Shown here piece by piece: positions 21,061-29,491 of a DNA stretch of 64,000 bases; positions within the stretch are counted from its first letter, which is position 1; the number at the start of each line of letters is the position of its first letter. Under the pieces are notes generated by a model, which saw only the letters and a list, made by a program, of their open reading frames with translations, was not told where the DNA came from and searched no databases. This DNA is from Chelativorans alearensis (GTDB lineage Bacteria; Pseudomonadota; Alphaproteobacteria; Rhizobiales; Rhizobiaceae). The position numbers were made by a program, and so were the translations under genes. The stretch covers positions 124,001 through 188,000 of the forward strand of contig NZ_WQNI01000009.1 of the NCBI RefSeq assembly GCF_010993735.1. The letters are read 5' to 3'.

Positions 21061-22128
21061 TTACTTCACCTGGTCTTCGGTGTAGTAACCGGAGCCGATC
21101 AGAGCCTCTTCCCAATTGCTGGCGTCGACCAGCATCGGCTCGAGCAGGTAGGACGGCACGACCTTGACGCCGTTGTCATAGGTCTCCGTGTCGTTGATCT
21201 CCGGCTCGCTGCCCTGCAGGAGCGCATCCACCATGCCGACGGTGACACGGGCAAGCTCGCGCGTGTCCTTGAAGATGGTGGAGTACTGCTCGCCGGCGAG
21301 GATCGACTTCACCGAGGGGACCTCGGCGTCCTGGCCGGAGACGATCGGCATTTCGAGGTCGCCCGAGCCGTAGCCGACACCCTTCAGCGACGACAGGATG
21401 CCGATCGACAGGCCGTCATAGGGCGAAAGGACGCCGTGCAGCTGCTTGTCCGTGTAGTGGGCGGACAGAAGGTTGTCCATGCGCGACTGCGCCACCGCGC
21501 CGTCCCAGCGCAGCGTGCCGACCGTGTCCATGCCTTCCTGGCCGGAGACGACGACGATGTCGCCGGAATCGATCAGCGGCTGCAGCACGGACATGCCGCC
21601 GTTGTAGAAGAAGTAGGCGTTGTTGTCGTCGGGCGAGCCGCCGAACAATTCGACGTTCCAGGGCTTCTCGTCGGGGAAGCGCTCCTTCAGGCCGTTGACC
21701 AGCGACGTCGCCTGCTGCACGCCGACCTTGAAGTTGTCGAACGTGGCGTAATAATCGACATATTCGCTGTCGCGGATCAGGCGGTCATAGGCGATCACCT
21801 TGATGTCGGCCGCATTGGCATTCTCCAGCGCGTTGGAAAGCGTGGTGCCGTCGATGGCCGCAATCACCAGTACGTTGACGCCCTTGGTGATCATGTTCTC
21901 GATCTGGGCGAGCTGGTTCGGGATGTCGTCCTCGGCGTATTGCAGGTCGGTGGTGTAGCCGGCCGCCTCGAACTGCTCGACCATCGAGCCGCCGTCGGAG
22001 ATCCAGCGCGCCGAAGACTTGGTGGGCATGGCGATACCGACATAACCCTTGTCCTGCGCCTCCGCGGCGCCCGCGAAGAGGGTTGCCCCGAGCGCGAGCG
22101 AGGCGAAGACGGATGTGATTTTTCTCAT
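21061..22128 (-). CDS. chvE: Periplasmic multiple-sugar-binding protein ChvE
   Basis: 355-residue periplasmic binding protein. Signal peptide [20 protein letters not shown]...AEA precedes mature [22 protein letters not shown], very close to Agrobacterium ChvE; later blocks are [36 protein letters not shown] and [13 protein letters not shown]. The start at 22128 is fixed by GGGAGGAATTCA directly upstream. It binds galactose, arabinose, glucose and sugar acids, feeds the GguAB importer, and mediates chemotaxis. In Agrobacterium it also presents sugars to VirA; no vir genes occur here. Divergent from the LysR regulator at 22308. Confidence 0.95.
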   Translation of the reverse strand: MRKITSVFASLALGATLFAGAAEAQDKGYVGIAMPTKSSARWISDGGSMVEQFEAAGYTTDLQYAEDDIPNQLAQIENMITKGVNVLVIAAIDGTTLSNALENANAADIKVIAYDRLIRDSEYVDYYATFDNFKVGVQQATSLVNGLKERFPDEKPWNVELFGGSPDDNNAYFFYNGGMSVLQPLIDSGDIVVVSGQEGMDTVGTLRWDGAVAQSRMDNLLSAHYTDKQLHGVLSPYDGLSIGILSSLKGVGYGSGDLEMPIVSGQDAEVPSVKSILAGEQYSTIFKDTRELARVTVGMVDALLQGSEPEINDTETYDNGVKVVPSYLLEPMLVDASNWEEALIGSGYYTEDQVK

Positions 22129-22247
22129 TGAATTCCTCCCATGACCAAAGGGCTCGGCCCAATGCACCCGCATCTGACCGCACCCGATGGCGTTTTTCAA
22201 GAACGAGCGGATCCCCTGATCCGGGCGCCAAACTATGAGAGGAGGGT

Positions 22248-22297
22248 TATACCAATCAAATGCATTTTTTGTTCTTCTGCATAGCATAAGTGGTATA
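22248..22297. promoter_or_regulatory. LysR-type control region between gbpR and chvE
   Basis: An inverted repeat TATACCA (22248-22254) / TGGTATA (22291-22297) brackets an AT-rich core containing AAATGCATTT and ATGC/GCAT half-sites. This is the probable binding region of the divergent LysR-type regulator, with both promoters in the 179-base gap (22129-22307). Exact promoter boxes could not be assigned. Confidence 0.55.
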
Positions 22298-22307
22298 CCT
22301 TCCTCCC

Positions 22308-23243
22308 ATGGTCTCCGATCCCCGTTCTCGGCTGAAGCTCAGCCATTTCCGCCTGGTCGCGGCAATCGCCGAGCACGGGCAGCTCAGCCCCGCCGCCGCC
22401 TCCCTTTCCATGACCCAGCCTGCTGCCTCGCGCATGCTGACGCAGATCGAGACGATCGTCGGCGCGCCGCTGTTCGAGCGGCATGCCCGCGGCATGAGCG
22501 CGACCGAGGTCGGGCGCATGATCGTCCGCCATGCCGACACGCTGCTGACCGAGCTGCGCGAGACGATGCTGGAGGTCGACGAGTACAAGCTCGGCAAGGG
22601 CGGGCGCGTGCGCGTGGGCGCCGTCACCGGAGCGGCGGTCGGCTACGTCATGCCGGCCATCCAGAAGTTGAAGGCCGCCTCGCCCAACGCCGATGTGCAT
22701 ATCGACGTGGCGCCGAGCGAGGCGCTCATCCGCGATCTTCTGGCAGGCCATTTCGACTTCGTCCTGGGCCGCGTGCCCCCGCCTTACGACCCGCGCGACT
22801 TCATCATCGCCCGCGGTCGCGTCGAGACGGTCGACCTCGTCGTGCGCAAGAACCATCCGCTTGCCGGCACAAACGCGGCCTCCATCGCCGATCTCGGCGG
22901 CTTCGAATGGGTCATGCAATCGGTGGGGGCGCCGGTGCGGGTGGCGGTGGAGGACGCGTTCCTGGGGGCGGGCGCCGCCCTGCCCCGCAGCATCATCAAC
23001 ACGACCTCGCTGCTCGCCATGATCGCGCTCCTGATGACGTCGGACGCCATCGCCCCGCTGTCCCGCGAGGTCTCGGAGTTGCTTCGCGGCAATGGGGGCG
23101 GGCTCGGGCTAGCGGTGCTGCCGATCCACGAGCCGATCGTCGTGGCGCCCTATCACCTCCTGTCGCTCAGGAGCCGGCGGCTGTCGCCGCTGGCCAGCCG
23201 GCTCAGGGAGCTCGTGTCGCAGGAGTTGGCGCGAGGGGAGTAA
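22308..23243 (+). CDS. gbpR: LysR-family regulator of chvE/ggu (GbpR-like)
   Basis: About 311 residues. LysR helix-turn-helix [20 protein letters not shown]...[10 protein letters not shown] at residues 12-46, then a type-2 periplasmic-binding-like effector domain ([20 protein letters not shown]). It diverges from chvE exactly as gbpR does in Agrobacterium, where it activates chvE in response to sugars. Start ATG 22308 is chosen; GTG 22290 is an in-frame alternative, and neither has an evident Shine-Dalgarno. It converges on frcA with a 17-base gap. Confidence 0.85.
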   Translation: MVSDPRSRLKLSHFRLVAAIAEHGQLSPAAASLSMTQPAASRMLTQIETIVGAPLFERHARGMSATEVGRMIVRHADTLLTELRETMLEVDEYKLGKGGRVRVGAVTGAAVGYVMPAIQKLKAASPNADVHIDVAPSEALIRDLLAGHFDFVLGRVPPPYDPRDFIIARGRVETVDLVVRKNHPLAGTNAASIADLGGFEWVMQSVGAPVRVAVEDAFLGAGAALPRSIINTTSLLAMIALLMTSDAIAPLSREVSELLRGNGGGLGLAVLPIHEPIVVAPYHLLSLRSRRLSPLASRLRELVSQELARGE

Positions 23244-23260
23244 TCCTTGAGACAGGGCCG

Positions 23261-24043
23261 CTATGCAGCCAGCGCCTCCGCCGGCGGCTCCTTCGCTCCC
23301 GTCATGAAGGCCACGGCATCCGACATCGTGTAGTCCTTCGGATCGATCACGCACAGGCGGCGGCCGAGTCGGTGGACGTGGATGCGGTCGGCGACCTCAA
23401 AAACGTGCGGCATGTTGTGCGAGATGAGCACGATGGGCATGCCGCGCGAGCGCACGTCCTGGATCAAATCGAGCACGCGGCGCGATTCCTTGACGCCCAG
23501 CGCCGCGGTCGGCTCGTCCATGATGATGACCTTGGAGCCGAAGGCGGCGGCGCGTGCCACGGCCACGCCTTGGCGCTGGCCGCCCGACAGCGTCTCCACC
23601 GCCTGGCTGATGTTCTGGATGGTCATCAGGCCGAGATCGGAAAGTTTTTCGCGGGCGATCCGCTCCATCGCCTCGCGGTCCAGCGAGCGGAACCAGCGGC
23701 CCATGAAGCCCGATTTGCGGATTTCCCGGCCCAGGAACATGTTGTCGGCGATGGAGAGCGCCGGCGACAATGCCAGCGTCTGGTAGACGGTCTCGATGCC
23801 GGCCTCCCGCGCCTCCAGCGGCGAGCGGAAGTGGATGGGCTCGCCGTCCAGCCGGATCTCGCCCTCGTCGGGATGTATGGCACCGGAGATGGCCTTGATG
23901 AGGGTCGACTTGCCGGCACCGTTGTCGCCGATGACGGCAAGGATCTCGCCCGGGTAAAGGTCGAAATCGGCCTGGTTGAGGGCCACCACGCGGCCGTAGT
24001 GCTTGACGAGGCCGCGGGCGGTGAGGATGGGTTCGGTGCTCAT
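23261..24043 (-). CDS. frcA: Fructose-type ABC transporter ATP-binding protein FrcA
   Basis: 260-residue single-domain ATPase, as in Sinorhizobium FrcA and unlike the duplicated RbsA type. Walker A GDNGAGKST, Q-loop YQTLALSPALS, signature LSGGQRQGVAVARA, Walker B VIIMDEPTAALG, switch ISHNM. The start at 24043 overlaps the frcC stop by four bases. A much longer open frame upstream is antisense/out-of-frame coding bias in frcC. It powers uptake by FrcB/FrcC. Confidence 0.9.
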   Translation of the reverse strand: MSTEPILTARGLVKHYGRVVALNQADFDLYPGEILAVIGDNGAGKSTLIKAISGAIHPDEGEIRLDGEPIHFRSPLEAREAGIETVYQTLALSPALSIADNMFLGREIRKSGFMGRWFRSLDREAMERIAREKLSDLGLMTIQNISQAVETLSGGQRQGVAVARAAAFGSKVIIMDEPTAALGVKESRRVLDLIQDVRSRGMPIVLISHNMPHVFEVADRIHVHRLGRRLCVIDPKDYTMSDAVAFMTGAKEPPAEALAA

Positions 24044-25122
24044 GCCGACACCTTTCTGATCCATTGGTCCAGCGCCACGGCGATGATCGTCAGCCAGCCG
24101 ATGGCGAAGACCTGCCACAAGACGTCGACGCCGGCGAGCCTCAAGCCGGAGTTGAACACGCCGACGATGAGAGCGCCAACGAGGGGGCCGACGATGGAGC
24201 CGCGCCCGCCGAACAGCGAGATGCCGCCGATGACGACGGCGGTGATTGACTGGAGGTTCGCCTCCTGGAAGCTCTGCGGCGAGACCGAGCCGACGCGGCC
24301 GATCGAGGCCCAGGCGCCGATGGCGCAGACGAGGCCGGCGACGGCGTAGACCTGCACCAACGTGCGGTTGGTGCGGATGCCGGAAAGCTCCGCCGCTTCC
24401 TTGTCGTCGCCCACCGCATAGACATGCCTGCCCCAGGCCGTGCGGTTGAGCACATACCAGAGCACCGCGAAGATGAGCACCATCAGGATGGAACCGTAAG
24501 TGAACTGGGCTCCGCCGATGCGGATGCTCTCGCCGAACCATTTCAGCAAGGGGGCCGTCGCGTCGATATCCTGGCTGCGGATCGACTGGGCGCCGGAGAG
24601 CCACAGGTTGAGCGCGAAGAAGATATTCCACGTGCCCAGCGTGACGATGAAGGGCGGCAGTTTCACGCGCGTGACGAGAAATCCGTTGAGCGTTCCCGCC
24701 AGCATGCCGCACACGAAGCCCACGCCGATTGCCAGCGGCGCGGGGAACCCCATCTTGACCGCCAGATTGCCCATGATGACGGAGACCAGAACCATGCTTG
24801 CGCCGACCGAAAGGTCGATGCCGGCGGTGAGGATTACCAGGCTCTGGGCAGCGGCAAGGATGCCGATGATGGAGACCTGCTGCATGACGAGCGACAGGTT
24901 GAAGGCGCTGAAGAAGTTGCCGCCGGCGACAAAGCCGAAGACGGCGATGCTCAGCAGGAGCACGATCACCGGCACCATCGTCGGATTGCCGTGCAGGAAA
25001 TGCTGCAGCCGGTCGAGGACCGTCTTTTCGTGGCTTTCGAAGGCGGCGACGCTGGCGTCGCCCTTCTCCAGCCCGTCCTCGAACTCCTGCTTTCCGCGCG
25101 CGGCGCCGCCCGCCTCGCTCAT
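24040..25122 (-). CDS. frcC: Fructose-type ABC transporter permease FrcC
   Basis: 360-residue CUT2 permease with about ten membrane segments. Signatures are LTAGIDLSVGASMVLVSVIM, VYAVGDDKEAAELSGIRTN and AVVIGGISLFGGRGSIVG. The start at 25122 has GGGAGGATC upstream; the frame extends five codons further to 25137 but without a ribosome site. In Sinorhizobium the homologous system takes up fructose, ribose and mannose. Translationally coupled to frcA. Confidence 0.9.
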   Translation of the reverse strand: MSEAGGAARGKQEFEDGLEKGDASVAAFESHEKTVLDRLQHFLHGNPTMVPVIVLLLSIAVFGFVAGGNFFSAFNLSLVMQQVSIIGILAAAQSLVILTAGIDLSVGASMVLVSVIMGNLAVKMGFPAPLAIGVGFVCGMLAGTLNGFLVTRVKLPPFIVTLGTWNIFFALNLWLSGAQSIRSQDIDATAPLLKWFGESIRIGGAQFTYGSILMVLIFAVLWYVLNRTAWGRHVYAVGDDKEAAELSGIRTNRTLVQVYAVAGLVCAIGAWASIGRVGSVSPQSFQEANLQSITAVVIGGISLFGGRGSIVGPLVGALIVGVFNSGLRLAGVDVLWQVFAIGWLTIIAVALDQWIRKVSA

Positions 25123-25189
25123 CGTCGATCCTCCCATCGTGTTGCACTCATCGTGAGGAGAAAAAGCGTTGCCGTCAAACGGGAACGTC

Positions 25190-25215
25190 GCGGAGCGGCC
25201 TCGGGGCCGCTCCGC
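25190..25215 (-). other. Intercistronic stem-loop between frcB and frcC
   Basis: Perfect 11-base arms GCGGAGCGGCC (25190-25200) and GGCCGCTCCGC (25205-25215) with a four-base loop, located 25 bases after the frcB stop. No T-run follows in the transcribed direction. Same placement as the hairpin after chvE. Confidence 0.8.
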
Positions 25216-25239
25216 ATACCCCCCGTCCTATAGGAACGA

Positions 25240-26274
25240 TTAGCCCCAGCAGCGCTCGAGACCTTCGTCGGTGCCGATCGACTCCACGCCCTCCACCGGC
25301 TGGTCGGTGACCAGCGTCACGCCGGTGTCGAAGAAGTCGAGGCCGGGCGTCGGCTCCGGCTTCTCGCCGGTCTCGGCGAACTTGGCGATCGCCTCGATGC
25401 CCAGCGAAGCCATGAGCAGCGGATATTGCTGCGACGTGGCGCCGATGATGCCCTCCTTGACGTTCTGCACGCCCGGGCAGCCGCCGTCGATGGAAACGAC
25501 GAGCACGCCCTCGGTCTTGCCGAAGGATTGCAGGGCTTCGTAGGCGCCGGCGGCGGCGGGTTCGTTGATAGTGTAGACGACGTTGACGTCCGGGTCGCGC
25601 TGGAGAAGGTTTTCCATGGCCTTGCGGCCGCCTTCCTCGTTGCCGTTGGTGATGTCGTGGCCGACGATACGCGGGTCGTCCTCGTCGCCGATGCGGTCGG
25701 CGTCCCCGGTTTCGATGCCGAAGCCGGTCATGAAGCCCTGGTCGCGCAGCACATCCACCGAGGGCTGGCTGGGCGTCAGGTCGAGCATGGCGATCTTGGC
25801 GTCCGCCGCCGCATCGCCCAACGTCGCCGCGGCCCACTGGCCGATCAGCTCGCCGGCCTTGAAATTATCCGTGGCGAAGGTGGCGTCGGCCGCGTCGATG
25901 GGCTCCAGCGGCGTGTCGAGCGCGATCACCAGAACGCCGGCGTCGCGCGCCTTCTTGACCACCGGCACCATGGCCTTGGTGTCGGAGGCCGTGAGCAGGA
26001 TGCCCTTGGCGCCCGAGGCGATGCAGGTCTCGACCGCCTGGACCTGGGTTTCGTGGTCGCCGTCGACTTTGCCGGCGAAGGTGGACAGCGAAATGCCCAG
26101 TTCCTCCGCCTTGGCGGTGGCGCCCTCCTTCATCTTCACGAAGAAGGGGTTGATGTCGGTCTTGGTAATCAGGCATGCGCCCACATCCTGTGCGGCGGCG
26201 GGCTGTGCAAGGCCGAGAAAGCCGGCGCCGGCAAGGGCGAGCGCGGTGGTCTTCAATAGCGCGTGTTTGGTCAC
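25240..26274 (-). CDS. frcB: Fructose-type ABC transporter binding protein FrcB
   Basis: 344-residue periplasmic protein: signal peptide [18 protein letters not shown]...AAAQ, then mature [20 protein letters not shown]. Later blocks are [42 protein letters not shown] and [15 protein letters not shown]. This strongly resembles rhizobial FrcB. The start is GTG at 26274 with GGGAGGATACC upstream. First gene of frcBCA; its promoter overlaps the ROK operator. Confidence 0.92.
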   Translation of the reverse strand: MTKHALLKTTALALAGAGFLGLAQPAAAQDVGACLITKTDINPFFVKMKEGATAKAEELGISLSTFAGKVDGDHETQVQAVETCIASGAKGILLTASDTKAMVPVVKKARDAGVLVIALDTPLEPIDAADATFATDNFKAGELIGQWAAATLGDAAADAKIAMLDLTPSQPSVDVLRDQGFMTGFGIETGDADRIGDEDDPRIVGHDITNGNEEGGRKAMENLLQRDPDVNVVYTINEPAAAGAYEALQSFGKTEGVLVVSIDGGCPGVQNVKEGIIGATSQQYPLLMASLGIEAIAKFAETGEKPEPTPGLDFFDTGVTLVTDQPVEGVESIGTDEGLERCWG

Positions 26275-26379
26275 GGTATCCTCCCGAGAAGCAAGTTGGC
26301 GTTCGACGACGCCATGAACACGTGTCGATCCTATGGCGGCCGATCACGTGACGACCAGAAAACAGAAGGTGGGACGGCC

Positions 26380-26416
26380 TGTCAATAGATAAATCACATT
26401 TATTTATTTATTGACT
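26380..26416. promoter_or_regulatory. Divergent frcB / ROK-regulator promoter pair with shared operator
   Basis: Inverted repeat with 13-base arms matching at 12 positions: TCAATAGATAAAT (26382-26394) and ATTTATTTATTGA (26402-26414), seven bases apart. Each arm contains a -35 box: TTGACA for frcB (minus strand, 26385-26380) and TTGACT for the regulator (26411-26416). The AT-rich half-sites resemble NagC/Mlc-type ROK operators. Binding here would block both promoters. Confidence 0.7.
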
Positions 26417-26474
26417 CATCGCTTGCTGCGCCGCATTGTGCCCGCAAAAGTACGCCGGGAGGAAGGGAACGGGC

Positions 26475-27689
26475 TTGGAAGGCGGTTTTGCGAGGGAAAG
26501 CGACGGCGCGCGAACGCCGCGCCCGAATCTGGGCACCAACCAGAGCGGCATGCGCGACTACAACGAGCGCCTGGTGCTGTCGCTCCTGCGCCAGCACGGC
26601 AGCCTCGCCAAGACCGAGATCGCCCGCATGACCGGGCTTTCGGCGCAGACCGTCTCCGTCATCATGCGCGGGCTGGAGGCCGAGGCGCTTCTGGTGCGCG
26701 GCAGCCCGCAGCGCGGCAAGGTGGGCCAGCCTTCCATCCCCATGAGCCTCAATCCCGACGGCGCCTTCTTCCTGGGCCTGAAGATCGGCCGGCGCAGCTC
26801 CGAGTTGGCGCTGATTGACTTTCGCGGCACGATCCGCCGCATGCGCCAGCATTCCTACGCCTATCCGACGCCGGAGGAGACGATCCGTTTCGTGACGGAG
26901 GATCTGGCGGAAGTCGCCGAGAGCGCCGATCGCCGCACCTGGGAGCGCGTCGCCGGCCTCGGCATCGCCATGCCGTTCGAATTGTGGAGCTGGGCCGATG
27001 CGGCGGGCGCGCCGCCGGGCGCCATGGACGGCTGGCGCAACACCGATATCCGCGCCGCCTTTGCCGAGCGCTGCCCCTTCCCCGTCTATCTGCAGAACGA
27101 CGCCACGTCGGCTTGCGGGGCGGAGCTCGTCTTCGGCAACCCGCCGACCCGGGACGACTTCATCTATTTCTACCTCGGCGCCTTCGTCGGCGGCGGCATT
27201 GCGCTCGGCGGACGGCTTTTCACCGGCCGCACGGGAAACGCAGGCGCACTCGGCTCCATGCCCGTGCCCGGCCCCGACGGCAGAACGCGGCAGCTCATCG
27301 ACGTCGCCTCCATCAGCGTGCTCGAAAAGGCGATCGTCGCGCGCGGGGAGGACGCCACCCATCTGTGGACCTCGCCGGACGACTGGGGGGAACTCGGCGA
27401 CGACCTGGAGCGCTGGATGGAAGGCGCCGCCCGGGGCCTCGCCCACGCCATCCTTGCCGCTTCGGCCGTCATCGATTTCCAGGCCGCCGTCATCGACGGC
27501 TGGTTGCCGCTTTCCGTGCGCGCGGAGGTCGTTGCGCGCACGGCGCGCCACCTCGCCACGCTCGACTCGGAGGGCTTGAGGCTCCCCGCCGTGCGCGAGG
27601 GCACGGTGGGCCGGCACGCGCGCGCGCTCGGCGGCGCCAGCCTGCCGCTCGCCGAGCGCTTCCTCGTCGGCGCGCAATCTGCCATATGA
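26475..27689 (+). CDS. ROK-family transcriptional regulator of the frc genes
   Basis: About 404 residues. N-terminal winged helix (YNERLVLSLLRQHGSLAKTEIARMTGLSAQTVSVIMRGLE), then a ROK sugar-kinase-like effector domain (YLQNDATSACGAELVFG, FYLGAFVGGGIALGG, GRTGNAGALGSMPV). The usual ROK zinc-binding cysteine motif is not evident. TTG 26475 is preferred because GGAAGGGAA precedes it and it lies beyond the likely transcription start; the frame opens at TTG 26436. Divergent from frcB and followed by the sugar kinase. Probably represses frcBCA and the kinase. Confidence 0.82.
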   Translation: MEGGFARESDGARTPRPNLGTNQSGMRDYNERLVLSLLRQHGSLAKTEIARMTGLSAQTVSVIMRGLEAEALLVRGSPQRGKVGQPSIPMSLNPDGAFFLGLKIGRRSSELALIDFRGTIRRMRQHSYAYPTPEETIRFVTEDLAEVAESADRRTWERVAGLGIAMPFELWSWADAAGAPPGAMDGWRNTDIRAAFAERCPFPVYLQNDATSACGAELVFGNPPTRDDFIYFYLGAFVGGGIALGGRLFTGRTGNAGALGSMPVPGPDGRTRQLIDVASISVLEKAIVARGEDATHLWTSPDDWGELGDDLERWMEGAARGLAHAILAASAVIDFQAAVIDGWLPLSVRAEVVARTARHLATLDSEGLRLPAVREGTVGRHARALGGASLPLAERFLVGAQSAI

Positions 27690-27725
27690 CCCGCATCCGA
27701 TTTCCACATTCCGGGAGGAACGACG

Positions 27726-28646
27726 ATGATCCTGTGCTGCGGTGAAGCGCTGATCGACATGCTGCCGCGTAAGACGGCCGACGGCGAAAGCGCCTTCGCC
27801 CCCCATGCCGGCGGCTCGGTCTTCAATAGCGCCCTGGCGCTCGGGCGGCTCGGCGCGCCCGTGTCGTTCTTCTCTGGCCTTTCCGATGATCTGTTCGGCA
27901 GCCGCCTGCAGGAGGCGCTGCGGAAAAGCCGGGTAGACCTCGCCTACGCCCAAATCTCCAGCCTCCCCACCACCCTCGCCTTCGTCAGCCTTAGCGATGG
28001 CCATGCGAGCTACTTCTTCTACGACGAGAATTCGGCGGGGCGCATGCTCACGGAAGCGGATCTGCCGCGGCTGAAGGATGATGTGGAGGCGCTTCTTTTC
28101 GGCGGGATCAGCCTCGCCACCGAGCCCTGCGGAGCCACCTACGAGGCGCTGATGGCGCGCGAGAGCTCGGCCCGCCTCACCATGCTCGACCCCAATATAA
28201 GGCCGGTCTTCGTCAAGGATGCCGAGGCCCACAAGGCGCGCATGCGGCGCATGATGGGAATAGCGGACATCGTGAAGATTTCGGAGGAGGACCTCGCCTG
28301 GTTCGGCGAGGCGCCCTCACACGAAGAGGCGGCGCACGGCCTGCTTCAGGCGGGCACGAAGCTCGTCATCGTGACAAGCGGCGCCAAGGGGGCCGTCGCC
28401 TTCTGGAACGGCGGGACCGTGACGATGGAGGCGGTGCAGGTCCCGGTGGTCGACACGGTGGGTGCCGGCGACGCCTTCAACGCCGGCGTGCTCGCCGCCC
28501 TGCGCGAGGCGGGCTGCCTGAACAAGGAAAGCATCGCCAACCTGCGCGAGGATGCGGTGCGCGAGGCGCTTGGCTTCGCCGCCCGCGTCGCGGCGGTAAC
28601 GGTCTCGCGTGCAGGCGCCAACCCGCCGTGGCGGGAGGAGCTTTGA
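27726..28646 (+). CDS. frcK: PfkB-family carbohydrate kinase, probable fructokinase
   Basis: 306 residues. N-terminal GEALIDMLPR and C-terminal PfkB signature VVDTVGAGDAFNAGVLAAL with the catalytic Asp; the GGSVFNSALALGRLG motif is typical of fructokinases. It phosphorylates incoming ketose, most likely fructose to fructose 6-phosphate. GGGAGGAACGACG gives a clear start, 36 bases after the ROK regulator. In Sinorhizobium frcK follows frcBCA; here it is split from the transporter and joined to the regulator. Confidence 0.85.
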   Translation: MILCCGEALIDMLPRKTADGESAFAPHAGGSVFNSALALGRLGAPVSFFSGLSDDLFGSRLQEALRKSRVDLAYAQISSLPTTLAFVSLSDGHASYFFYDENSAGRMLTEADLPRLKDDVEALLFGGISLATEPCGATYEALMARESSARLTMLDPNIRPVFVKDAEAHKARMRRMMGIADIVKISEEDLAWFGEAPSHEEAAHGLLQAGTKLVIVTSGAKGAVAFWNGGTVTMEAVQVPVVDTVGAGDAFNAGVLAALREAGCLNKESIANLREDAVREALGFAARVAAVTVSRAGANPPWREEL

Positions 28647-28663
28647 GGGGCATCGCGGGCGCC

Positions 28664-29491
28664 TTACTCGGCCGCCCGCCCCTCGGCGATGAAGAACGGA
28701 TTGGCAAACGCCTCCAGCCCCTCGCCGCCCTTCGGGCCGTAGGTGAACAGCTCACCCTCCAGCGTCAGCGTGCGTCCGCCCGCCGCCCTGAGCACGGCAT
28801 CGCCGGCCGCCGTATCCCACTGCATCGTGCGGCCGAAGCGCGGGTAGAGATCCGCGTCGCCGCGGGCGAGCATGCAGAATTTCAGGGACGAGCCGACGGA
28901 GACGGTCTCGGCCCCCGGATAGCGGGCGATGAAGGCTTCCGTTTCCGGTGTCGAATGGGAACGGCTGGCAACGATCGACGGCGGCGTGCGCGCCGGGCGG
29001 GCGCTGATCTGGCGGCGGCTGGCGATCGATTTGCCGTCGCGGGTCTCGGCCTCGAACGCCGCACCCGGACGGCCGGAATAAAGAACGCCGCGCGCCGGTG
29101 CGTAGACGACGCCGGCCACCGGCGCTCCCTCCTTCACCAGAGCGATGTTGACCGTGAAGTCGGGCCGGCGGCCAATGAACTCGCGCGTGCCGTCGAGCGG
29201 GTCCACCAGCAGAAAGCCGTCGTCGCCGCAAACCGGCAGGACGCCGCCGGAGGCTTCTTCTTCCGACACGCAAGGCGCGCCGGCGAGCGTGGCGCGCAGT
29301 CCCGTAAGGATGATGCGCTCGGCCGCACGGTCGGCTTCGGTCACCGGCGAGGCGTCAGCCTTCTCCTCGACGCTGACGCCGGCCTCGTAATGCTCCATGA
29401 TCGCGCGCCCGGCGGCGAGTGCAAGATCCTCGAACAGCGTCAGAAGGGCCGCTTCGTCGTCCAGCAGCCGCGTTGCCTCTCCGCTCAGCAA
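28664..29491 (-). CDS. cysQ: 3'(2'),5'-bisphosphate nucleotidase CysQ
   Basis: 275-residue lithium-sensitive phosphatase of the inositol-monophosphatase superfamily. It removes 3'-phosphate from PAP/PAPS, recycling the by-product of PAPS use. Metal-site motifs are VSEEEAS (about residue 75), [11 protein letters not shown] (about 97-107) and [15 protein letters not shown] near 224. It overlaps cysNC by seven bases at its start, so the three sulfate-activation genes form one unit. Convergent with frcK, 17 bases away. Confidence 0.92.
   Translation of the reverse strand: MLSGEATRLLDDEAALLTLFEDLALAAGRAIMEHYEAGVSVEEKADASPVTEADRAAERIILTGLRATLAGAPCVSEEEASGGVLPVCGDDGFLLVDPLDGTREFIGRRPDFTVNIALVKEGAPVAGVVYAPARGVLYSGRPGAAFEAETRDGKSIASRRQISARPARTPPSIVASRSHSTPETEAFIARYPGAETVSVGSSLKFCMLARGDADLYPRFGRTMQWDTAAGDAVLRAAGGRTLTLEGELFTYGPKGGEGLEAFANPFFIAEGRAAE

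Noticed and set aside
21061-22128. Part of a virulence or tumour-inducing region because chvE is present
   Set aside because: chvE is a chromosomal sugar-uptake gene in many rhizobia; no vir, T-DNA or conjugation genes are in the window.
23261-25147. 628-codon minus-strand frame extending FrcA upstream
   Set aside because: The upstream half is an out-of-frame reading of frcC; FrcA begins at 24043 with the usual length and an ATGA overlap.
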